DNA of 64,000 bases, from NCBI GenBank assembly GCA_019828595.1, contig JAHQRK010000015.1, positions 744,001-808,000 on the forward strand, read 5' to 3'. Origin of the DNA: Aphanomyces cochlioides (Eukaryota; Oomycota; Saprolegniomycetes; Saprolegniales; Verrucalvaceae). The notes below the pieces were generated by a model. The model did no database searches. It was given only the letters and a program-made list of their open reading frames with translations, and was not told the origin of the DNA. Position numbers and translations under genes: made by a program. This document shows, piece after piece, positions 1 to 11,196 of the stretch; within the stretch, counting starts at the first letter, position 1, and every line of letters begins with the position of its first letter.

Positions 1-128
1 AAGTTATCGTACGAGTCGACAAAGAAGCCCGAACCAGCCACCAACATGGCGCGGATGTGGGCGGCGCCGAACTTGGCAGTATCCAAATCCTTGAACGCGA
101 CGGAGCGATGACCTTGTCCAACTACCAT
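1..128 (-). CDS. Inorganic phosphate transporter, N-terminal fragment
   Basis: The first 42 codons of a minus-strand gene whose remainder lies beyond the window. The start is the ATG at 128-126. After a short hydrophilic N-terminus the protein enters a first membrane segment reading AMLVAGSGFFVDSYDN. This pattern, an alanine/glycine-rich helix followed by F-F-x-D-x-Y-D, is typical of TM1 of the PHO84-like phosphate:H+ symporters of the major facilitator superfamily. The family assignment rests on this motif only. No intron is seen in the visible part. The upstream side (129-2030) is noncoding and would hold its promoter. Confidence 0.6.
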   Translation of the reverse strand, partial: MVVGQGHRSVAFKDLDTAKFGAAHIRAMLVAGSGFFVDSYDN

Positions 129-2030
129 TGTTGATCGAGGAGGCCGATGTGAAAATGACGTTTGAATTGCAATTCTTCTAAGAGTCGTGCAATCTTCCAA
201 CAGGCGAGCTAGAGAGTACATGAGATTCATGGCGACTAGTTCTTCCACATTGAGTCATTGTTTGAATGTCATTTCAAGGCTGATTGAATCTTGAATCTAC
301 AAATTTCACCAGGTGGAACAATAGAGTAAAAGGACGTGACGAGTGGGTGGACACGTGCTTTTAACATCATGTCAAATCCCTGGGTCTAAGCTGTCGTAGG
401 AATTAACAGCACTGAAATTGGGACAAGTTTTCCTCGAGCTCGTGAGCACTAAAGCTATTATGCAACGCAGCGTTACGAAGCCTGTGATAATGACATTAAA
501 TCAGACGCGTTTGGGGAGGTTTCAATGTTAGAATCCATCAGGGACGTCCTCGTATCATACACTGCCTCTACCTCAGCATGAAAGACTAAACTTTGGACGT
601 GACCAGCTTGGAATCACCCGATAGACAAGAGTACCTCAAATGTCACGGTTAATATGTTTTCACCAAGATTCAATACATAGTTCCTAGATTTTGTAGTCAA
701 AGCCATCGCTGAGGAGGATCTTGCCTTGCACAGTTGATAATCACCATCCATTCGAACATCTTGTCGCTTCTCTCCACTCGGTTCTTTTTACAAATCGAAA
801 CATTCGCACAGTTTCAAGCTCAACGAAAAAGATGGGCATACTCCGGTCCACAGTTTTGTGAAGTCTGAAGTTGTTCTCAACTTGACTGCATCAACAGAAT
901 GCACAGAAGTACTGGTACCGAATGGAGCATTGGGCGCTTGAATGCAAGAAGATGAGCGCCTGAAATGTCTTCAACTTGGACAAGTCGAGGTGCTGTATCA
1001 TGTGCAAAATCGTTGTCATGTTAAATTTACAAAATTCTTTCAGCAAACACATTCAATGTTGTTTCATTGGTCAAAATGAAAGAAATTCAGGTCGCTTGAG
1101 TATCGACACCACCGCGAACTTTGACATCTTCAGCACCATGGAGCGAAAGATTGTTTACAGTTAACCAAAGAATGAGGCACTTGATTCAACAAGAGCGCCA
1201 TCCATATACATTCCAGCAGGGTCTTGCCATGAGGCATATCTGTTCCTACATTTCATTCACCCAAGGGTTTCAGTCATGCCAAGCCCATCATGCCATGGCA
1301 CAAAAGAAGGCATGGCTCCAACAATCTACTCTAGAGTGGATTTAAAGCTGGAATTCTTTGTTATTGTATTTGTGCGCCTTGTTGTCCACAGGTGACCGCT
1401 CTGTTAACTTTGTCAAACGCCCGTTCGGAATTCCTTTGTCGGCACCGCATGTGTGTCTCAGTCTGGGTCCTTTTTACGATCAAACCAACACTTCACACCC
1501 ATTCTCTGGCCTCTGTTTCCTTTTCACAACCGCTTCAACGCCAAACGACCAAGCAAGTGTTATTATTGAAAGGCTCTCGACCGCCCCAATGCACTTCATC
1601 CCGACGTGGACTGGAATTGAAGTTGCGGTGCTTCGTCTGTCCACATGAATTACCCTACCCATACATAACACGGTGAATGTCCATCCGATCCCCGCAGAAT
1701 GAATGGACAGCGAGATACTGCCAACTAGCCCAGGAAATACTGCGTAAAGCGGGCCACAAGTCAGAACGTTTTGCTCTTTAGGGGCTCGGCTAGAGGATGC
1801 CAATGTCGCTGTGGTTCATAAGCCGCTGAACGCTTCAATGGAGCCCGACAAAAAGTGATGACGTAATCCCAACTCCACGTTTAAAGATTCGATGATATGA
1901 TTGGCTGAAATGTTAGGTGATGCACGAATTTCCCATTTTCCTTTTTCGTCGGTTCCAGGTTCATCTCAAGGCTCGGGGGACATCATGACCTTTCTCTGTG
2001 TAGAGCCCCGTTCCGTCCAAAGAACTCAAG
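129..2030. other. Intergenic, no gene recognised
   Basis: About 1.9 kb between the divergent phosphate-transporter and cystathionine beta-synthase genes. Only short overlapping open frames occur, the largest a 107-codon minus frame at 1480-1803, and none shows a recognisable domain or splice structure. Repeats were not obvious by eye. It presumably contains the two promoters. Confidence 0.5.
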
Positions 2031-3801
2031 ATGGTGAGCAACCCCTGCACGAACGCTTCATGCTTTATCAAGACTCCTCACTCACACGACGAACGGTTCG
2101 TCTCTCTTCTTCGAACGAATGGTATTCTTATTTCATCGCAGTTGGCGCGAACCAAAAATCCTCAACAGCATCTTGGACCATGTCGGCAATACGCCCTTGG
2201 TGCGCATCAACAAGGTGGAAAATCGACTCTTGTGGATTCTACTTACCCTAGAATGTAGATTTCCGAAAAGGCGGGCTTGAAATGCGAATTGTTGGCCAAG
2301 TGTGAATTTTTCAATGCCGGTGGTTCCGTGAAGGACCGTATTGGCAAGCGCATGATTGAAGATGCGATTGCCTCTGGCCGTATCAAACCTGGTATACTTG
2401 ATAGGAGCCTGTAGCGAGATTCATTTGTGAAAATTAGGTGATACCTTGATTGAACCCACTTCTGGTAATACCGGTATTGGTCTTGCTCTTGCCGCTGCCA
2501 TCTACGGCTTCCGCATGATCATTACCCTCCCTGAAAAGATGTCGCAAGAAAAGGTCGATGTCTTGAAGGCTTTGGGCGCTGAAATCATCCGCACACCCAC
2601 TGAAGCTGCGTGGGATTCCCCTGAATCTCACATTGGTGTTGCCAACCGATTGAATAAGGAAATCAAGAACTCGCACATCTTGGATCAAGTATTAGAGGCT
2701 CCTCTTCTGTCTTTCACAGGCCCATGTCTAGTACACTAACCCTTCCAATCCATTGGCACACTACGATCAAACCGCCGAGGAAATCCTTGAAGCGACAGGT
2801 GGCCAAGTCGATATGTTGGTCATTTCCGCTGGTACGGGCGGTACCATTACGGGCACAGCCAAGAAAATCAAGGAAAGATGCCCCAACTGCATTGTTGTTG
2901 GCGTCGACCCCAAGGGTTCGATTTTGGCTTTGCCCGACTCCCTCAATGACGAAAACGTAAGTGTGAGCTCTGGTATCCTGATGCCCATGCCATTGTAGCG
3001 CTTGAAGTCATACCAAGTCGAAGGCATTGGTTATGATTTCATTCCCGATGTGCTCCACCGCGACGTTGTTGACAAGTGGATCAAAACAGGCGATCAAGAA
3101 TCTTTTGTGATGGCCCGCCGCTTGATCCGTGAAGAAGGTTTGCTCTGCGGTGGTTCGTGCGGTTCCGCCGTCTCTGCCGCTGTGGTGGCAGCCAAAGATT
3201 TGAAGGCCGGCCAAAAGTGCGTCGTCATGCTCCCTGACTCTACTCGTAACTACATGACCAAGGTACCAACTTGCTAGAATCTACCATTTCTAACCTTTGT
3301 TGGTAGTTCTTGTCGGATGACTGGATGTTTGACCATGGTTACGTGCAAAACTTGGACAAGAAGCCTGCAAACCAAGCTTGGTGGTCCAAGAAGTTCGTGT
3401 CGGAATTGCCACTTAACGTGCCATACACGATTACTTCGTCGTTGACGTGCAAGGAAGCTGTCGACATTTTGAAGCGCGAAGGATTTGACAACTTGCCTGT
3501 TGTGGACGAACAAAACGGGATTGTCGGTGTCATCTCTGAAGGCAACTTGACTGCTCAACTTCTTCCTGGTCGCATCCTTCCAAGCGACCCCGTCTCGAAA
3601 GCCATGTACAAGCAATTCAAGAAGGTCAACACCCACACGACTTTGTCGGAATTGAGCCGCATCTTTGACAAGGATCACTTTGCCCTCGTCGTGACTGAAC
3701 AACGATGCTTCTCGGCTGGCGGCAAGGTCGAAACCAAGAGTGTCATCTTTGGCGTTGTCACCCGCATCGACTTGTTGACATTCATCACGGCACAAGAGTA
3801 G
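2031..3801 (+). CDS. CBS: Cystathionine beta-synthase
   Basis: PLP enzyme that condenses serine and homocysteine to cystathionine (transsulfuration, cytosol). Seven exons: 2031-2095, 2142-2214, 2259-2391, 2438-2688, 2732-2956, 2999-3262, 3307-3801; the introns are 42-46 nt and all GT-AG. The joined frame is 501 aa. The catalytic core contains [10 protein letters not shown], the Schiff-base lysine in GGSVKDR (about K71), [14 protein letters not shown] for the PLP/substrate loop, the phosphate-binding GTGGT, and GGSCGS. Residues from about 338 hold the C-terminal regulatory CBS-domain pair ([25 protein letters not shown]). Length is close to the human enzyme (551 aa). The start was chosen because exon 1 joins in phase through a consensus intron. 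An alternative ATG at 2119 in the downstream frame would avoid the first intron. Identification is very secure. Confidence 0.93.
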
Positions 3802-4172
3802 ATTTAAGAAGAGCCTTTCTCTCTGAGGAAGTCCCTTGGTTACGTTTATCCTTTATATTGACTGAAGTCATTTTGTACCTCCGCCAGATGATGCAATCCA
3901 CTTTGCACGGCAGCCAAGTCTACCAATGATGAAGATAGAGACGAACATACAAAAGATCTCTGGGTTGTGGAAGCCATGAAGTGATGGAACCGTGGATATC
4001 ATGGACGTAGGTCATAGCCCACTTACAGACTGGCAAGCAGGAGTCAGGAGGTATGGAAGAGATATCGGAGATGCTGAATAGTGCTTCTTGGAGACGGCTG
4101 TACATGGGGTGAGGAGGCTTGCAGATGGAGTCGAAAGACATGATAGAGGAAACAACAAAGACTACATTGAAA

Positions 4173-5129
4173 TTACAGACGACAGACAAGTATAGCATCC
4201 CAGATGATAGCTACAAGGGGAAGAAGCCACATGATGTGGAGCAGAAGTGGCGTCTGGGGCGACGCGATTGCTGTGGAAGTTGGTTTTGTTGTGAAGGACT
4301 GGACACACAACGATGAACGTCGTGCATCCATCCACTCTTCAATCGAGAGATATCCAGCAGCGGCAGCGGCGGGGGACGTGTAATCAAGTAAGGTTGATGC
4401 TCGTAAGCTGTTGAACGATATGTGATCTTCCAAGTCATCACTCAAATCGCTCTCGCCGGCTGTGCTGACTGTATCTGAGAGCAATCGGTTGGTAGGCTTG
4501 TAGACAAAGCTACCCTTGCCTGGGAATGTGTCGTTGTCGAGGTAATCAATGGTGCCGCATGCTTTTTGCTTGGCAACAAGGGCCAAGAAGCATGGACCAC
4601 ACGCTTTCTTGAAAAGGGCTTCTCGAGAGGACCAAGATGGTACGCACTGAAGCAACGTCTGGCATGTTTTCTTTTGCTTGGATGTGGAAGAGGTGGTTGT
4701 ATCTGCAGCCACTTGTCGTCTTGCCCACTCGAGTCCATCATGGGTTTCCGTTGCTGGTCGCAAGACAAGGGTCACTTTGACTTGTCCCTTGTACCGTCCG
4801 CCCATTAAGTCGAGATTGAGAGCGTACTTGCCGCACTTGGAAAGATGTTTGTCACCAAGATTGACATCGACATGGCCGATCGTCCTCTTGAACAGATTTC
4901 GGGTGCCGATCAAGTGGATGCGGATGTACAAATGAGACTTCATGGTCACGTCGAGCGTAAACTCGGCATCCGTCCACGTCGGCGTGGCAGTTTTATCAAG
5001 GCAAGCGGGTCCTTTGAATGTTTTCCCACTCGCTATCACAATAGGATGAATGCGCTTCATGGGCTTGGCGTCGTCGAGGAGAGCGGCCCCGTGCACGGTC
5101 AAGACCAACGTAGATGCCACCGGCGGCAT
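4173..5129 (-). CDS. C2-domain protein with C-terminal membrane anchor
   Basis: Single-exon frame of 318 aa starting at ATG 5129. The first ~130 residues look like a C2 beta-sandwich: LVLTVHGAALLDD, a central PTWTDAEFTLDV strand pair, IGHVDVNLGDKH, then YKGQVKVTLVL. C2 domains bind phospholipid membranes, often with calcium. A clear set of calcium-binding aspartates is not seen, so calcium dependence is uncertain. A low-complexity Ser/Thr/Lys linker follows, then an alanine run (TSPAAAAAGYLS). The last ~25 residues (LLLHIMWLLPLVAIIWDAIL) form one hydrophobic segment, suggesting a tail-anchored protein. Specific function unknown. Confidence 0.62.
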   Translation of the reverse strand: MPPVASTLVLTVHGAALLDDAKPMKRIHPIVIASGKTFKGPACLDKTATPTWTDAEFTLDVTMKSHLYIRIHLIGTRNLFKRTIGHVDVNLGDKHLSKCGKYALNLDLMGGRYKGQVKVTLVLRPATETHDGLEWARRQVAADTTTSSTSKQKKTCQTLLQCVPSWSSREALFKKACGPCFLALVAKQKACGTIDYLDNDTFPGKGSFVYKPTNRLLSDTVSTAGESDLSDDLEDHISFNSLRASTLLDYTSPAAAAAGYLSIEEWMDARRSSLCVQSFTTKPTSTAIASPQTPLLLHIMWLLPLVAIIWDAILVCRL

Positions 5130-6588
5130 GTTTTTGACAATGACCCGACGAGGTGTGTGTTACTTGCAGGAGCTGATAAAACGCGTTTTTATCGATTATT
5201 CGGTTCAACGTCGCCTTTAAAACCCCGTTTAAACGTCTGTTTTGATAGAAAAGACGCGTTTTTTACTGTACGTCAAACTGATACAACCCGAGACGGGGTT
5301 TTGTATGCTGTGGATGGCGTCAACGGGAAGATCGCATGCTGGAACCCAATCATGGAGACGGAATTATAAATTGCGAGATGAGATGAGAGGATGTGCGGCA
5401 TCGTCGACTTGATTGGGTGCAACAACGCCTGGAACATAAAAGGCTGGAACAAAAGCCTCCCTCCAATTCGGCAAGATGAGATCAGATGAATATCTCGGTG
5501 CAAAAAGCTTGCCATTCATCCACAGATATTCAGTTAACCGTCTCCATGTCTCTCAGGAAAATATCGAAAAAATCCAAGACTGCAACATGCGCGCCCATTC
5601 TCTCTCGTTTGGTATCCTCAATCCAAGACAGCGCCGTGCTGAAGTCATGTACGACCACAATACAGCGCTCTCGACCCATGTCGTCGATCAAATTTGCCAC
5701 GACCAAAAAACGACATGCACCATGTCACGGACTACGAATTTACGGTAGACCAAATAAAAAAGGGACACTGGCGCCATTGAATATCAATTTATACAGTATA
5801 TAGATTAAATATCAATAGGTATAGTATATCAGAGGTGCTTTTGCTCCTATCATTTTGGGGCAATACTGTAAATCGAGCGCCGCAGTACTGTACCTGAAGA
5901 CGACGATGTAAGGAATGGATGGAGAGGATGGGATGCGTGCCTGTTTTCATCGTGGGGGCGCTTTCCAGCTTGGACAGCGAGTTTTGATATCCCCACGACC
6001 CGCCAGACCTAGTTCCAGATGCAGCAAATTTGTCCCACAAGTAGTGAGTTGGGTAGTGAGTCACTACCCAAGTGGGCAATTGGGCTTGTGGACAAGGGGA
6101 TTTGGCAGACAACGATAGAGCGATCCATGAGCATCCTCATGCGAGCAAGCACGTGGTCGTTCTTGATTCGATGGTTTCGTCAACGTCACCGGGGGGGGGC
6201 TTTCGTTCGTCCTCACACATGGCTTGTCTCTGGGCTATGGACTTTCACATCTGATATGATAAACTTTGAAAGGATATTTTTCTATCCATCACACGAAGCA
6301 TAGTGTCTGGTCATCAAGTCCAGAACGACCCGAGTCGACCAGGGAATCAGCTCTTGGTCTAGCTCGCAGCGCGTGAGCTGAGTAGATGAGACTGGCGTTG
6401 CTCCAGCGTTGCCGTTCGATTAGCTACAACTCTTGATATCGACATTTACGCGATCCCCCATCGAGTACGGGATTGTGAAAGCACGAACTCACTATCACTC
6501 TTACAGTACGTGCCTTTGTGGAGCGTTGATGGATCCGCGATGAAAACGTGCACGTTCTGGATGTACTCTATCATGTTGACCTGATTGT
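5130..6588. other. Intergenic, no gene recognised
   Basis: Only short overlapping frames occur. It contains an imperfect hairpin at about 6040-6075 around GTAGTGAGT...ACTCACTAC, an 8-G run near 6190, and AT-rich stretches at 5770-5840. No splice-linked coding pattern was found. Confidence 0.4.
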
Positions 6589-7244
6589 CTAGTCTGATTT
6601 CTTGTCTATCTTCTTGAGGCCCTTCGCCTTGAGCAAAGCCAAGAGTTCCTAGAAGGTACAAGGTTGATATTCTCGGTCGATCCGTATCCAGCAAACGTAC
6701 CTCTGTCGTGCACCATCTCCCTTCATTGAGCTTGGAGAACACCAATTCATCTACAGATGGCACCAAGTCACGATTGGAGATCAAAGCGACTCGTACCGTT
6801 GTAGTAAATCTCAAATGCCGCGGGGGTGACAAGGTACTGTGAAATACTGCCGAGGAAAAGCATCAAAAGCAACGAGAAGACGCGGTTTTCACGCATCGTT
6901 TCCAAGACGTCATAGCCTTGAGGCATGTTGACGTAGTCGAGGAAGTATTCGCCACCGAGGAGAAACAAAAAGCCAAGAAAGGGCAAGATGCCGAACAACC
7001 AAGACGCGCGTACTTTCCATTGAGGCAATTCGTAGTGGACACATTCTATGTGGCCATCCAAGTGAGGGTAAAACGTCTCGAGGACTTGCGCAAGCTCGCG
7101 TACATGCGTGATGTACTCGGAATTTCGACATATTTCAACGAGGATGCGGTCGTCGTGCGGAGGATATTCATCTTTCTTCTCGATTTCCTCCGAGGAGCTG
7201 GCCTCGGTCTCTTCCTTGGGCTGCTTGGCGTCTTTCTTTGCCAT
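6589..7244 (-). CDS. Selenoprotein-T-like protein, serine in place of selenocysteine
   Basis: Three exons: 7244-6797, 6750-6701, 6648-6589, giving 185 aa. It aligns without gaps to the neighbouring SelT gene over the redox region: RILVEICRNSEYITHVREL here against RVRIEFCQS-U-GFANNFREV there. It also shares FYPHL, the membrane segment before MRENR, AFEIYYND and LVFSKLNEGRW. The family fold is a thioredoxin-like Rdx domain interrupted by a hydrophobic hairpin, and SelT proteins are ER oxidoreductases. Here the CxxU motif is C-R-N-S, so the resolving Sec/Cys is lost. The N-terminus is a charged Lys/Glu tract with no signal peptide, unlike the paralog. Both introns fall at the same positions as in the paralog, so this is a gene duplicate. 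Redox catalysis is probably lost or altered. Confidence 0.82.
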
Positions 7245-8136
7245 GTTCTGCACAATCTGCTTGTGAAGGAATGAAGTCGGCGGAGGGCGGTCCTTGACAG
7301 ATGGCAGTCAAGATTCGATGTGTGTCACATTGTCGCACCTATTTTAAAATACCTTGAAATGTATTTTAAATACGTTTTAAATGTTTTTGATTTGCAACTT
7401 TGTGTGGAATTGCTCCAAGATTGTGTGTTGCTTGGGGGCAAACTTCAGATTCATTCTTGTGTCGCCGTGAGCGCTGTTTCCTATTCGATCTTGCTAGTCG
7501 AGCACGCTATTCAAGTCAAGCACACATATCTTTAACTAACAAGGCTGCTTCTATCATTGGAATCGCAGGTGCCTTGAAAATCTATGTTGTTGCTCGATTT
7601 GGCAAGGTCACATGGACAAGCCGACGAATTTGATGTCCATGGAGAGAAGATTTCAATGCAGATAGAGCTGGTGGAAAACCTCACTGGGTGCCTCTTATTT
7701 GAGTAACGCCGTGCAGTCTGAAGTCGATTGTGAGTCCAGTTGAAACGGTGCTGACTGTCATTTTGTCCAGCAAGCCAACTTGCTCGTCGAGCATTGTCGT
7801 CTTGGCTTTGGCAGCAAAGATTTACATGTCTCGACAGATTCAACTTTAGCAACAGCACAAAATTTGCCAGACAAAAGCTGTAATTCACCAAAATGTTAAA
7901 GCTAACAGACGCAAACACCTTGGTTCTGATGCAATCCAAGCAACGAGAAAGTTGCACCTTGCGACTACCCCCATAGCGCAAGATGCAGTCGATATCTCGT
8001 TGCTACGTACTTTGCTCCAATTGTCGATTCATTTTCCACAGCGGGCATTCACGTTAGTGATTTTCGCACGCCATATCATTCAGAGGACAAATTGTCAAAT
8101 CCAATGCACTTGTGCTGCTGCATTCAGCACTTCAGG

Positions 8137-8789
8137 TTAATGCCTGGCTAGTCCACTGGCCACTAGAAGGTCATTCAACTCCTAAAACGGCGATTATTCC
8201 GGCAAATAGATTGTAGTAGAGTGCATACCTGCATAGTCGGCCATCGATTTGCGTTGATCTTTGAGAAGACCAAATGATCTACAAGACTGTCAGATGGAGC
8301 TACTCCAGAACAAGACGCACCATTAAAGTAGACTTCGAAGGCGCCTGTGGTCATCATGCTCTGTGAAACAGTGCCCAAGACCATGAGGAAGCCAAACGCG
8401 AGGAGTTTGTTCTCACGCATTTGCGTCAAGAGCCAAAAATCTGGCGGCAGATTGAAGGCAGGCAAGAGGTACTCGCCAAAGAGGAGCAGAGCAAATCCCA
8501 TCATTTGCACATACCCGATGAGTTGGGAAAGTTGTTGCTTCCAAAGAGGCGGGAGATGGTACCGGCCTTCAATGCGGCCGATAAGGTGGGGGTAGTTGGC
8601 TTCGAGGAAACGAGCGACCTCGCGAAAGTTGTTCGCGAAGCCTCAGGATTGACAGAATTCAATACGCACTCGGTCATCCACAAAACTTGTCACCTTTTTC
8701 TTCTTATTTTCTTGGAGTTCGTTGGCGGACGAATCCATAACCAGCACTAGCAGTGCCAGCAGCAACAACCATCGGATTCCACGCGTCAT
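8137..8789 (-). CDS. SELENOT: Selenoprotein T with in-frame TGA (selenocysteine)
   Basis: Three exons: 8789-8321, 8278-8229, 8181-8137, giving 187 aa if the TGA at 8645-8643 (codon 49) is read as selenocysteine. The TGA lies in F-C-Q-S-U-G-F, exactly the CxxU redox site of the SelT family. The same frame then continues for 138 more codons with family features: NYPHL, a hydrophobic hairpin (MMGFALLLFGEYLL), MRENKLLAFGFLMVLGTVSQ, TTGAFEVYFN, HLVFSKINANRWPTMQ. The N-terminus MTRGIRWLLLLALLVLV is a signal peptide, matching an ER protein. A caller treating TGA as stop would split the gene at this codon. I could not identify a convincing SECIS element downstream of 8137. Four TATCCGGAT-type motifs lie 30-120 nt upstream of the start. 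Confidence 0.88.
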
Positions 8790-9284
8790 TACGTCGCGGT
8801 CGATTTGTGCCGAGTCGTCGCGTATCCGGAATAGCTTCCACAATAGTATTCGGAAGGAAAAAATGTCTTGTATCCGGATAATGTATCCGGATAATTGTAT
8901 ATCCGGATGATGAATATCCATCAAGATGCAATGGTATCCATGGCAGTCCATGTGCTCCAGGACACCGGAAATGAGCTGAGAAGCGTGCAAGCTCCCATGG
9001 ATGCCTTAATAAAGTGGCTGTGGCTCGATAGTTTGTAATCAGGCTTGTTCAAAGCTGAGTCGACTGCCAGCTTATCAAAAGTTTGAACAACTCATCCCAG
9101 TCACAAGAGGTACTTTCGCTCGAAAGTCAAGGAATGTTACGCTCGGCGTTGGTGAGATAGAAGCAGAAAAGCCTTGATGAGATGGGCGATACTGGGTGGT
9201 TCCTGAAAACACAATTTGTGTCGTACACATTTCCAAAAATATAAAACATAGCGCACCCGCAACCACTTGGCTGCACTGCGCAGC

Positions 9285-11196
9285 GTCCACGAGACCATCG
9301 AGAGGTCTTATCATCAAATATTCTGACCTGGAATATATTGAACAGCCAAATTTTGTCCACCCATAGATTTTTTTATGCTGAACCTAACTAAATTATTTAG
9401 AGCACCTGAAATTAAATATACGCCGATATTTGTTAGAAAAACTTGACAGGTACTGCTGAAATTTTCTCTAATAACTTTATAACCTTTTAAATATAATAAT
9501 ACTAATTTTACAGAGTTTTTATTGTCTTGATTGGAAGAAACCTCTCATCTCTCAATATTTTCCGGATAAAGAATTACACACACGTGCCCATTCACCATCC
9601 ATTTTCATTCTCGATACGCAATGCCACGTGAAGCAAGCATCACTGACGACTTATACGCTCAAATTGTGTCCTATGTGAAGAATCAACGCCCTCGAGCGTT
9701 GACGAAGGAAGAACGCCTCGATATTTTGCGTCTTCACGCGCATTTCAGACATCAAAACCTTGATTCAGCCACTGAGTACATAGCTACAATACTCGGTCGT
9801 AGCAAGAACGTTGTACACGAGGTTTGGCAGCAATACAGAGATTCAAAGTCTGTCGTTGTTAGGTACCAGCTAACACTTCGAATCATTCGTCGCGAGTTCC
9901 AAGAGCAAAAGAAGTCCTCCGTCTTGTTGTAGATTTTGTGCGAGAACAAGAACAACGCCTCACACGAACAAGAGTCGTGGCCAAGGATGTCATGATGTTA
10001 TTAGCAAAACATGGACATGTGAAATGCAACGAAAGCGATGACAAAGATAGAGCAGCATGTTTACGCTCGGTTCAAGACTATCTCTCGAACCGCGGCTTTC
10101 AACGTGGACATAAGAAAGGTAATACTTCGTACGGTCTTTCTAACGAGGTCATTATTGCTAGAGATAAATACATCAAATATATGTCTAGAGCGTTTGAGTT
10201 AACACCTCATCGTCCTGTCGGCTACCTTGATGAGTCCTATATTCATCACAATTATGCAAGGCTCAACGATAGCATATTCTATCCTTACGATAAACTCGAT
10301 AAACCACCGAAGATCAAGCACAAAGGTCAAAGGCTGTGTTTTATCCCAGGCATTCTTGACGGTGGCGAAGAAGATTCAAGACTGATTGCTCCAAGAATCT
10401 TCCGGGGTGGCAGACGTCAGACCAAGGACTACCATGGCAAGTTTAATCAAGTGGTTGGGCGATCTGATGGATGATTTGGACGTACTCGGCAAGACTGGAG
10501 CCCTAATTGTCATGGACAATGCAGCCTACCACAAGGGACTGCCGCAGGCAACCCCAAAGGGCACATGGAAGTAGCAAGACCTCCTGGATGCTTGTCAACG
10601 TCTTGGTATTGATGCTACCCCTGATGAATACCGGTCAGTCATATGGTCCAAGGTCCTGTCGTACATCAAGGAGAATGTCGAGCCTGAGGTTGTGTCGATG
10701 GCGCGGTCTCGCGGATTTGACGTTGTGTATACGCCACCCTATCACTCAGATCTTCAACCAATTGAGTACGTGTGGGCTTACGTGAAGGGTGTTGTCGGTC
10801 GCCAATACACGACGGAGACAACAATGGACGACGTTCGATCCCGCCTGGAGGTTGCTTTCAGCGATCTAAGAGGTGAGTTGATTCATCGATGCATCAATCA
10901 TACCAAGAAAAGGGTGCTTGACTTGAAGGAGTACATTGTTAAATTAGAAGCTTCAGACGAAGCCGCAAATGAAGCGCCATTGATTGATGAAGATGAGTAC
11001 AGTAATGAGGATGAAAGCGATGAGGACGAAGGACTTCTCTCGGATGCTGTCAATATATAACCTTCATCAAATTATATTTGTGAATAATGATATAGATGTT
11101 GGATTCATTGTCAACAGGTTCTTCTTTGAGGTATTATAGAAAATGCCTATGAAAATTTATATGTTTTTGAAAAGACCTCTCGATGGTCTCGTGGAC
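9285..11196 (+). mobile_element. Tc1/IS630-like DNA transposon with 25-bp TIRs
   Basis: A 25-bp sequence beginning GTCCACGAGACCATCGAGAG at 9285-9309 recurs in exact inverted form at 11172-11196. Between them lies one transposase reading frame, now broken. The 1,912-bp size, a single transposase gene and short TIRs fit a Tc1/mariner/IS630-like element. I do not see a clean TA target duplication at the repeat ends (flanks CGCAGC and TGTCAG), so the exact boundary may be off by a few bases. Confidence 0.7.
9621..11060 (+). pseudogene. DDE transposase (Tc1/IS630-like), broken
   Basis: An N-terminal helix-turn-helix-like region (LTKEERLDILRLHAHF) is followed by the DDE catalytic core: first Asp in YLDESYIHHNY (about 10231), second in ALIVMDNAAYHKG (about 10505), and Glu in SDLQPIEYVWA (about 10755). 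The C-terminus is acidic (EDESDEDEG). Reading requires a shift near 9861, where frame 0 passes to frame +2, and another near 10440 back to frame 0. An in-frame TAG lies at 10572-10574. A 35-nt GT...AG segment at 9863-9896 was tested as an intron but does not join the needed phase. With two frameshifts and one stop the copy cannot make an active protein unless provided in trans. Confidence 0.8.

Noticed and set aside
1480..1803. 107-codon minus-strand open frame
   Set aside because: No domain, no neighbouring exons, composition not convincing; left in the intergenic entry.
8102..8136. Hairpin GTGCTG...CAGCAC just after the SelT stop as SECIS
   Set aside because: Stem between UGA and loop is only 5-6 bp and loop adenines are misplaced.
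9863..9896. 34-nt GT...AG segment as an intron in the Tc1-like transposase
   Set aside because: Splicing gives the wrong phase for the downstream transposase frame, so a frameshift explains it better.
10507..10785. 92-codon plus frame overlapping the transposase
   Set aside because: Out-of-frame shadow; the DDE motif residues are in frame 0 across the TAG.
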